Positions 9,256 through 18,000 of a stretch of DNA of 64,000 nt are shown here, piece after piece; the first letter of the stretch is position 1, and every line of letters begins with the position of its first letter. The DNA is from Leptotrichia wadei. Its GTDB lineage: Bacteria > Fusobacteriota > Fusobacteriia > Fusobacteriales > Leptotrichiaceae. Location: NCBI RefSeq assembly GCF_007990545.2, contig NZ_AP019829.2, positions 558,001 to 622,000 of the forward strand, in the 5' to 3' direction. Position numbers and translations under genes: made by a program. The notes under the pieces were generated by a model. It worked only from the letters and a program-made list of their open reading frames with translations, had not been told where the DNA came from and made no database searches.

Positions 9256-9321
9256 CTATTTAGTTATTCTATAAACGATGTATAGAACAATGATAAGTCT
9301 GATAAGATCCTCGTTTGACAT
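9256..9321 (-). CDS. Candidate type I toxin peptide, module A (21 aa)
   Basis: The peptide starts MSNEDLIRLIIVLYIVYR and ends ITK. It is a short amphipathic start followed by one hydrophobic helix and a basic end, the usual form of membrane-acting type I toxins. AGGAGG (plus 9328-9333) lies 6 bases before the ATG. A TATAAT (plus 9370-9375) directly after the upstream RNA's terminator could be its own -10. The 3' part of the mRNA carries CTCT-ACCTC, able to pair with GAGGT-A-AGAG over the Shine-Dalgarno. The upstream RNA carries a 14-nt segment that pairs with the leader. It is a diverged relative of the peptides at 23136, 24955 and 25245. Toxicity is inferred. Confidence 0.72.
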   Translation of the reverse strand: MSNEDLIRLIIVLYIVYRITK

Positions 9322-9377
9322 CTCTTACCTCCTGTTCGCTAAATATGAGTTTTACTAGAACTCCGTAATATTATAAT

Positions 9378-9457
9378 AAAAAAAACTGGGAAAATCCAGT
9401 TTAATTTGCTAGTAAATTTTATTTAACGAACAAGTTCCCCTTAGGGTTCTTAAGGTG
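9378..9457 (-). ncRNA. Candidate antitoxin RNA, module A
   Basis: A short minus-strand RNA of about 80 nt is predicted between promoter 9463-9490 and a terminator: AAACTGG / CCAGTTT stem (9383-9402) followed by eight T. Its segment CTTGTTCGTTAAAT (plus 9421-9434) pairs with toxin A's leader ATTTAGCGAACAGG (plus 9331-9344) over 14 bases with two G-U pairs and no mismatch, reaching into the Shine-Dalgarno. It lies upstream of the toxin in the same orientation, so pairing would have to occur in trans. Confidence 0.7.
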
Positions 9458-9462
9458 AGTTT

Positions 9463-9490
9463 ATTATATCATATTTTATGAAAATGTCAA
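9463..9490 (-). promoter_or_regulatory. Promoter of antitoxin RNA A
   Basis: Consensus TTGACA (plus 9485-9490) and TATAAT (plus 9463-9468) are separated by 16 bases. The same hexamers and spacing recur at 10540-10567, 23347-23374, 25166-25193 and 25459-25486. Confidence 0.85.
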
Positions 9491-9545
9491 ATAAATTTTT
9501 TTAAAGTTAGATTTGTTATTGGGAAATGGGAGGAGAGTTTATTAG

Positions 9546-10235
9546 ATGAGAAAAGAAGAAGTTGGGAAGAAGAAAATTATTGTTTATGATTTTGATAAGA
9601 CGCTTTATGATGGGGAGACAGGGGTTAATTTTTCGGTGTTTTATTTGAAGAAGTATCCGATTAGGTCGGTTTTATTTTTAATGAAATATTCTAAGGATTT
9701 GATTTTTTATTTGTTGAAAATAATTGACTTGACAACTTTGAAGGAGAGATATTTTGAGTTTTTGGAGAGACATTCTAAAGGAGAGGTTGAGAAATTGGTA
9801 GCTGGGTTTTGGGAGACTAAGAGGCATAAAATTTATTCTTGGACAAGGGAAGAACTGGAAAAAAATAAGAAGGAGTGTGAGATGGTTATTGTATCTTCGG
9901 CTAGTCCTTTGTTTTTGATTGAGAATTTTTTGTTGTCACTAGGGTATGATAAGGTTTTTGGGACTAATTTTGTAAATGATGGGAAGGATGATAAGGTAAC
10001 TTTTGTTGCGAAAATTGATGGGGAGAATAATAAAGGAGATGAGAAGGTTAAAAAATTGGATGAATGGGCGAAGGAAAATGGGTTTGAATATGAGATTGTG
10101 AAATTTTATTCGGATAGCTTGGCGGATGAGCCATTGTATAATATTTCTTGTAGGAAGTATTGGATAAAGAAGGGGATTAAAATTGAGGGGATGCCTAAAA
10201 GGAAGACTTTATTTGATAAGTTGTTTTGGAAGTAA
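9546..10235 (+). CDS. HAD-IB family phosphatase
   Basis: This is a haloacid-dehalogenase superfamily hydrolase of subfamily IB, the group of phosphoserine phosphatase-like enzymes. Motif I is VYDFDKTLYDGET with the catalytic Asp pair, motif II is VIVSSASPLF, and the C-terminal motif is KFYSDSLADEPLY. The cap segment between them has a hydrophobic patch (FYLLKIIDLTTL). The 229 residues match the family; the substrate cannot be told. GGGAGGAG precedes the ATG. It stands alone between repeat-rich gaps. The frequent use of GGG, AAG and GAG codons differs a little from the AAA/GAA-heavy neighbours. Confidence 0.85.
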   Translation: MRKEEVGKKKIIVYDFDKTLYDGETGVNFSVFYLKKYPIRSVLFLMKYSKDLIFYLLKIIDLTTLKERYFEFLERHSKGEVEKLVAGFWETKRHKIYSWTREELEKNKKECEMVIVSSASPLFLIENFLLSLGYDKVFGTNFVNDGKDDKVTFVAKIDGENNKGDEKVKKLDEWAKENGFEYEIVKFYSDSLADEPLYNISCRKYWIKKGIKIEGMPKRKTLFDKLFWK

Positions 10236-10314
10236 ATTTTCTGATTTTATATTTAAATTATTTTTGTGAATAAAAATTAATACTATTCTTTATATATTAT
10301 TTTATTTTAAAAGT

Positions 10315-10440
10315 GCAAGGGGGAACAGTCGCCATCCCCCTTGCATCCCCGGCTTGTCTAAGCATTTTTTTGAAACAAAAACGAAACTCGCTACGCTCAA
10401 ACATCGTTTTTATTCCAAAAAAATCACGACATTTTTATTT
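10315..10440 (+). repeat. Dispersed palindromic element, copy R4
   Basis: The opening stem-loop is identical to R3 (GCAAGGGGGA arm, loop with TCGCCA). It is followed by CCCCGGCTTGTCTAAGC and arms around AAACTCGCTACGCTCAAACA. It sits exactly where the toxin ORF of module E would be expected, just left of that module's terminator and -10. Confidence 0.75.
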
Positions 10441-10462
10441 GATTACAGGAATTAATTATAAC

Positions 10463-10533
10463 AAAAAAAGCTAGAAAAATCTAGCCTTATTTTGTTAGTG
10501 ATTTTTTATTTCATACCATAAAATTTCCCTAAG
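10463..10533 (-). ncRNA. Orphan antitoxin-like RNA, module E
   Basis: TTGACA (plus 10562-10567) and TATAAT (plus 10540-10545) with 16-base spacing would start an RNA of about 70 nt ending at GCTAGA-TTTT-TCTAGC followed by seven T. Its layout matches RNAs A-D, including TTAGGGAAA followed by a unique segment. The TTATAAT that would start a toxin mRNA remains, but no toxin ORF follows; a dispersed repeat lies there instead. No matching leader was found in the window. Confidence 0.65.
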
Positions 10534-10743
10534 TTTTTTATTATATCATATTTTGTGAGAATGTCAAATACTTTTTTTTATAATTATAGATGTAAGGAAT
10601 ATTGATAAAAATAAAGAAAATTAATAGGGAGATTTTGAAAAATATAGAGGAAATATAAGGAAAATATTGGTGAGGATAAAGAAAAAATTTGTTAGGATTT
10701 TTTTAAAATACAATTAAAAATAGGGAGAAAATTTGAAAAAAGC

Positions 10744-10772
10744 TTGACTTATATTTTTTAATAGGGTATACT
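10744..10772 (+). promoter_or_regulatory. Promoter of autotransporter copy 1
   Basis: TTGACT (10744-10749) and TATACT (10767-10772) have a 17-base spacer. No ORF of note lies between here and 11465, so the transcript would have a leader of about 690 nt. Copy 2 has no equivalent at the matching place. Confidence 0.6.
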
Positions 10773-10779
10773 AAGATTA

Positions 10780-11464
10780 TATCAATAGTCTTTTAAAAAG
10801 ATATGGGTTTAATAAATAAAAAAGGTAAAGGTTGAGAGAAAATAAGTTTTATAAGGTTGAGCTATTAAATCTGTTGTGTTTAAATATTAATTTCATACGT
10901 TGAATATAGAGTTCGGGCAGGTTTTGGGACGAAATTGGTATGGATAAGGGCTTAGACAGGAATTTATAAGAATTGGGAAAATGGAAAACTAAGGACTGGA
11001 AGCGATGGATAGCTTTTGGTAGAGGAGTTGGATATTTGTCTTGAAATCTTACTAGGATTTACTGTTTAAGGATGGAGAGATTAGGGAGAATATAGAGTGA
11101 ATTCCTTTTTTAAATCACTATCAAATCACTAAATCCACTATTTTTGTTTTAATGGTGGATTAATAATTATCACTTTTGAAGTCCTCTATGGCCCCCCTTA
11201 AGGACTCCACCCCTTCCATCCCTCATTTCTACTGGGATTTGCTGGACTTTGTTGAGGGTGTTTGAAAGGTTTTTGGAAAAATAAGGCTATTTCGATACTT
11301 TTTAGGCATTTCGCGGGAATACTTTTTCTTGGAAGCTTCATGGATGCCTAAATCAAAAAAACAGGCGGCTGTGAAAGCTGGAAAATTAATCAGCAAGCGC
11401 TGCATTAATTGGAACTGACGGCTTTTGCGGATGGCTATAAATTTACAAATTTTAGGAGGAAACA
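10780..11464 (+). promoter_or_regulatory. Long untranslated leader of autotransporter copy 1
   Basis: About 685 bases hold no convincing gene. The last 284 bases (from 11181) are repeated upstream of copy 2 at 37988-38269. Just before the gene, AATTAATCAGC pairs with GCTGCATTAATT around an AAGC loop (about 11383-11410), and AAATTTACAAATTT precedes AGGAGG. I could not match it to a known riboswitch. Confidence 0.45.
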
Positions 11465-12034
11465 ATGAGTAATAATTTGCGACAAATTGCAAGAGATTTG
11501 CGATCGTTTGTAAAAAGATGTAAAGACGTGCATTATTCTGACAGCCTGCTTATCTCTTTCCTGATAACAGGGCTTTTAACAATTGCGCCAAAGCTTCATG
11601 CTGACGTGGCAGACGTGGCAAGCGAACAGCAGGAAGTGACAGCACAGACATACGATGCCATAACAGATCTGCGGCAATCATTCATGCGTGCAAGAAAAGA
11701 GAACGAAAAATCATTAAAGGGAGCTCAAAGCGAACTTGTTCAGCTGTTAAGACAAGGGGACCAAGTAATCAAGAGCCCATGGTCATCATTCCAGTTCGGG
11801 ACAGGATATATGAATAACGACTGGGGAACAACATATAGAGGTAGGGGCGGAAAATTCCTTGAATACTACAAGAGAGACAATGACCTTACCAAGTATGTGT
11901 TTGACCCTACTAAGCATTTATATGGGGCAACTAACCTGAATATACCTCGTAACAAGGAGCCGAATTCATTGACAATCAATCCGGCCAATATACATGAGCC
12001 TTATAAGCCTTATGTGCCTGAAAGATTGGATAAT
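11181..12034 (+). repeat. Inverted repeat, 5' arm of autotransporter copy 1
   Basis: This block (leader plus the first 570 coding bases) is repeated in inverted orientation at 37418-38269 with only a few differences in the leader. The two copies diverge abruptly after the codons for PERLDN. Confidence 0.9.
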
Positions 12035-15000
12035 ATCAATGGTCCAACTGCACCATCATTTAGACCTGATATAAAAATAAGTAACCCAGTTTCAACACGT
12101 GTAGAAACATATAATTTTAGTGAAAGCAGAAATCCGACTGTAGTATCAGCTCAAGGAGCTAGTAAAACATCTTGGGGGAATTTTGGTGTTGTAACTAATA
12201 CTACAGGAGCACCATTAGAACCTGATTATACTTTCTCAAGTACTAATTATAAATCATATAATGGATGGGATGGTAATACAGCATCAGATGGATATGAGAG
12301 AAATCATATCAATGCTCCAAATGAAACTGCCACTATAACTAATATAGGAGGTTCGGGATGGGGAGCTATGGCATCTATGTGGAATGGACGTGATTTTAGT
12401 ACTTCAACAGATCTAAATAATGTTCGTAATACAAACTGGAGCTGGTGGTATAATCCAACAACATCTTGGAGTTCAAGTGTTCAATATGAAAACTTAAATG
12501 GAACTTCAACATCTAGTATTACACCTGGAGCTAATAATACATTACCGTACTATACGCCTGGAAACTATTGGAACTCAAACCCTTATGTAGACAACCAAAA
12601 CGTAGGTTATGATTATATTTATGCTAGAAGTGTTAGCACTTGGACTTATCCTGGTTGGTGGAATTGGAGTAATGAAAGTGCTACAAAAACTAATGCCTAT
12701 AATTATTATATAGATCCAGCTCACCAAGGTGAAAGTATATATGGTACAGGAAATTCTTATACTAGTTATTATAATGCTGCTACATTATCGGGTACTAGAT
12801 ATGTAATATCAGGAGTAACTGGAAATTATGCTACTAAAGCTGACGCCGCCGCCGCCGCTGTTAGTCAACTTATAGATGCTCAACATAATTCATATTGGAC
12901 TGCTAGATATAATGCATGGAATAATTTTGGAAGCAGTTATTCAGGAACAGGGGCATATAGAGAAACATTAATTTATGCTCCTTCAAATATGAATGTAAAT
13001 TATACTAATGCATATATTGGAAACAATCATCCAGGTGGTTCATTTATGTTTGTAGGTCCACTTAGTGGTGGTAGTGGAGCAGTTGCAGCTAATATGGAGG
13101 CTACCCGTGTTCATTTGTATAACGGTACTTCTACTAAAAATAATGCTGCCTATGTAATTTCCACTTCTGGAGGAACTGATAGAACATTAAAACTTTCTAA
13201 TGGAAGTTATATTTATGGAGATGGCAGTGGAAATAATATAGGATTTAATATCCAAGCACGTGATTGGAATCCAACAAGCAGTGCTGTAAATATATTTTCA
13301 AATGCAGATATGAGTTTTTATGGAAATAATAACTCTGTTTATAAAGTAAATAGTCATCTTGGGAAATTAAATATTAGCAATGGAGATGCTGCTCCTACTG
13401 CTGCTACTTTTGGACATGATAATGTTGCTTGGGATAATGGAGCATTTAATACAGGTGTAGTTAGAGTAAATGGAAATAATAATATAGTTTACGATGGTCT
13501 TGCTCCTGTTGAAGATAGCGGAGGTTCTAAATTATATCTTTCTGATGTACAAGTTGGTGGAGATAACAACATAATGGTTGCTTTACAACAGCAAGGATAT
13601 TTCGGTGGAGAGATTAAATTACAAGGTGCTATGGGTGGAGGAGTTATGCCTGCTACTAGAAATAATGTAGCTGTATATGCTAACACTGCTCAAGGTTCTG
13701 TTCCTTATAGTGCTTATGCAATAAACAGTACTGGTCAGCCTGCAGGAGATATGTCAAAAGCTGTTGATATTAAAGTTCTTAATGTTGGAATGGGAGCCAA
13801 CACTTCAAATAGTACATTAGTTTATGCAGATAATGCTACTCAAGTAAATGTATTAGCAGGAGACGCTAACAACAATAATATAATTTCTGATGGTGCTGAG
13901 TGGAGATTACCAGATGGTGTTACAACAACAAATGCACTTAATAGAGGTTATGATGTTAAAAGAGGTGCTGTCTCTACCAACGGTGTAATTGGTTATGCAA
14001 CTGGTGGATTTACTGGAATTGGTAAAAATACTGCTGTTGACACAACTGCTTCATCTACTATTAATTTCAAAGCACCTGTTGATATGGTTTCATTAAATGG
14101 TGTTGCATATTATACTCAAGATGGTGGTATTATAACACAAATAAAAGATACTAGAGCTGCTGGTTACAAGTCAATAATTGCCTTAGCTGACGGAGTTGCA
14201 CAAGGGAAAAATAGATTTTCTGCTTCAACTGTTAAAATAAAAGGTAATATTACAGCCGCTGATAACATTATGTATGTAGATCAAAATGCTTATAATGGTG
14301 CTGGGACTTTAGTTGCAAATGGGTATCAAAATATTGGAGGTGCCGCTATAAATGGTGGTTATGTCCTGATAGAAGGTGCAACAACTAATGGAGGAAGCAC
14401 TATAGAAACTGGTACAGGAGCTAATGCTGCAAGTCCAGGAAAATCATTAATTTATGGTATGGGTGCTTATGCAAAAGGTACTGGTTCTACAGTAATTTAT
14501 GCGAATGGTGACAATAATACTACAACAGCTGCAGTAAGTGTAGTGAGTGGTGACAGAGGAGCACTTTGGGCAGAAGATAATGGTGCAATAGAATTTAACG
14601 GAGAAATTACTCATCAAAATAATGTTGGATTAGGAAAAGTTATTAATACTAAAAATGGAACAACAGATGAACCAAGATTTGGTAGAGGTATCATAACGAA
14701 TGATTCAGTAGGAGATCGTACTAATGATCACGATTCAATATCACCATTTTATGTAAAAAGAAATTTAAATGCAAATACTTTAGGTTCTAATTCAAATGAT
14801 ACAGCACATATTACATTCAATAAAGATACAACAATCTATATGTATGACGGTATCTTATTAAATGGTAATATCTATGGTTCTACATACAATAACGATAAAG
14901 GATATGCTATTTCTGATTATCATAAGGATGTAACAAGTGCTTCTGACCAATGGAAAGCTGCTAAATATAGAGGAATGTCGAAAGTAACAACTGAGATTAA

Positions 15001-18000
15001 ATCTGACAATGTTGTAATTGGAGTTGTTAACCAAGCTAAAGATGAAATAGTATGGACTAGTACTAAAGCAGGAGGGACAGGAGTTCCTGGTACACCATCA
15101 ACAAACTTTTTAAGTGGAATTGGTGCTTATGCTGGTAACATGGTAATCAAGAATACTGACAATCATAAGATTGACACCACTTTAATTAATGGTTCTTTAA
15201 AAATAGATAACGATGTCAATATAGAAGATATTCAAGAAACAAAACCAACTGGAGTAACAGATCCTAAAAATGATACTTTCAATCATATAAAGATGGAAAG
15301 TGAAATAGTAACTAACAATAAAAAAGTTAGTGGAGATGCAGCAAACAGAGCTCTTACAGGAGCTGACAATAAAACTAATTATCAAGTTAGAAATGTAGGG
15401 TTTGCTTTGGCTAACTCATTAAGCAGATGGGATAATCCAAATAATCAAAATCCAACTTGGATAAAAACATCTAAAGATCAATCTAAATTTGTGAATTTAA
15501 AAGAAGTTGACATTTGGGGTGGAAGAAAAGAAGGAACTGAAGCAAAACCAGTAATAACAGGACTTCTTGTAAACTTTGGAACTATTCAAAATGGTGACGG
15601 AACTAATAAAGGATATATAAGAGTTGACCATGGAAATGCAATTGTTGGTACTGATGGAAGTGTATTGCAAAATATGAAAGGCAGCGAAATTACAGTTACA
15701 GGGCAATATAAAAAACCAACATCAAATGCTCCAACAAGAGGAACTAATGGTAATAGAGGAGATGACACTGATTATGCTGGAGAAAATTATGGTATCGTAG
15801 GTATTTCTGATACTTATGAAGTAAGATATAATTATTCTGATTTGATTAACCATAGTGGTACAGATAATTCGGTTAAAATAGAACATGAAGATGCAAAAAT
15901 CTTTGTTGAAGGTGATCAAGCAACAGGTATTTATGCCGAAAACAGAGGAAATGCTGCAAAAGATAATATAATTATTAATTACAAAAACGGTACTGCTGGT
16001 ACAAATGGTATTGATGTAAGAAATTCAAATGTTACAAATGCAGATGCCCGTGGAATTGGTATTGCATTAGTAAATAATGTTAAAGATTATGTTAGCAAAC
16101 TAAATGCAGGTGGAACTATTAACTTGACAGGTGCAAGTGATGGAGCATTCACATTTGGAAATAAAGCAACAAATACAGGACTTGGTTCACTTACTCTTCA
16201 AATGGGTAAAAATGATATTTTAACTGGTAAAAATGGTATAGGTATCTATGCAGAGGCTGCTAAGATTAACTTATCTAGTGATAAATTTACAGTAGAAACT
16301 CAAGATAACGGTGTAGGATTATGGGGAGTAGACGATACTAATGTCGCAGAAGGTGCTAACCACCAAAAAACTTTCCAATATAACTATAGTGGTGCAAGTA
16401 ACAAAAATGGATTTGCAATGGCATTTACTGGTAAAAAATCTGGTGTAACAAATGCATCAAATGACTTAGATATTAAATTTACTAACGTAAAAGATACTAA
16501 TGTAAATTTAGCTTATGAATTAACAGAATCTAAAGCAGCTACACCAACAGCCAATCGTGGAACTTACAAAGGAATTGTAGGTATCTTGGTAAACACTAAC
16601 GATGGTGCAGATACTGTAACTAACAGAGGTAATATTGAAGAAGATTCATCATCTAAGACTAATGTAAGAGCTTACGGTGCTGTAGTAAATAAGGGAACAT
16701 TCGTAAACTTTGGTAAGATTAAGCTTAACGACTCGCTAGATGCACAGGCTAGCACGCTAACTTCTGAAGACATGAAGAAAGTTAATGTGGGAATCTTTGC
16801 AAACTCTACTAATAAGCTTGATACAACTATCACAAACCGTGGAGATATTACAATTGGAGATTCTACAAACAACAAGAACATAGGAAGCTGGGCTATTTAC
16901 GGATATAATGTAAATACTGACAGCAAGGAAGATGGAACTAAATCTAAGATTACAATTAACAGAAACAACTACGGTATCTATTCCGGTGACGGAAATGTCA
17001 ACATTAAGAATACTAAATTGCTAGTTGGTAACGATACAGTTCTAGGGCATGTTCAGACTACATCAGGAGTTTCAACAGCGCCAGGAGCTTACCCTATTAA
17101 CAGACAGACTGCTTATGCAAATGCAAACGACTTGTTATCTGGACTGGACAAGCCAAGAGAGCTTGACTCTGCAATTGGGGTATATATTGACAAGGGAAGC
17201 GTTGCAAGAAACATTAATGTAAGCGCTGACATGGACATTGACAGATTCTCTTACGGTATTGTCATGGCTGAAAAGAATGGAGGACCTGCAACAAACGTAA
17301 CAATTGGTGATGGTGCCTACACTCTTGACGCAAGCGGAAAGGTTAATTCATTGACAGCGACAGATGCTCCGACAGTTGTACTGGCTTCCAACAGAACTGC
17401 AGGAGGACAGGTTAAGTCAACAGCCCCATCAAACCCTAAAGTTCCAGAAGAAACTAAGGAGCAGGGAAATGCAGTGTACTACTATTCAGCAGACACAGCA
17501 TCAAGAGGTAAGTCATGGGCAAACGTAACAATGAACGGGGATTACAACACAGCCTACTATACTAAAGGTTCAATGGACAACTTCGGAACAATTGACCTGA
17601 GATCTAAATATGACGTTGACAACAACAACACAGCAAGAGGGTACGGAAACGTAGGTATCTTCTCGGCAAATACAAGCGCTCCGTCAACAAACTACGGAAC
17701 AATCACTACAGGTATGTCTGACACTGTAAACATGGAATACTCGGCAGCGATGGCGGCAGGTAGAAACCACTACAAGACAGATGGAAACTTTGACAAGACG
17801 ACAGAAGAAGGATACATTGTAAACAGGGGAAATATTATCGTCAAGGAAAAAGAAGGTATCGGTATGTTCGCAACTGGTGCAGGGTCTAAGGCAGTAAACT
17901 ACGGTAATATCCGTCTTGAAGGAGAAAGCGCAATTGGTATGTACCTAGACAGAGGAGCAATTGGGGAAAACTATGGAGAAATCGAAGGTAACGCCCAAAG

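Noticed and set aside
8872..9545. CRISPR array
   Set aside because: The repeated pieces here and at 24900-25490 are long unlike-spaced modules and palindromes, not short regularly spaced repeats. No array was seen anywhere in the window.
11229..11492. 87-codon minus-strand ORF over the start of autotransporter copy 1
   Set aside because: It runs against the leader and start codon, has no Shine-Dalgarno, and the match at copy 2 is not kept open in the same way. The leader is better explained as untranslated.
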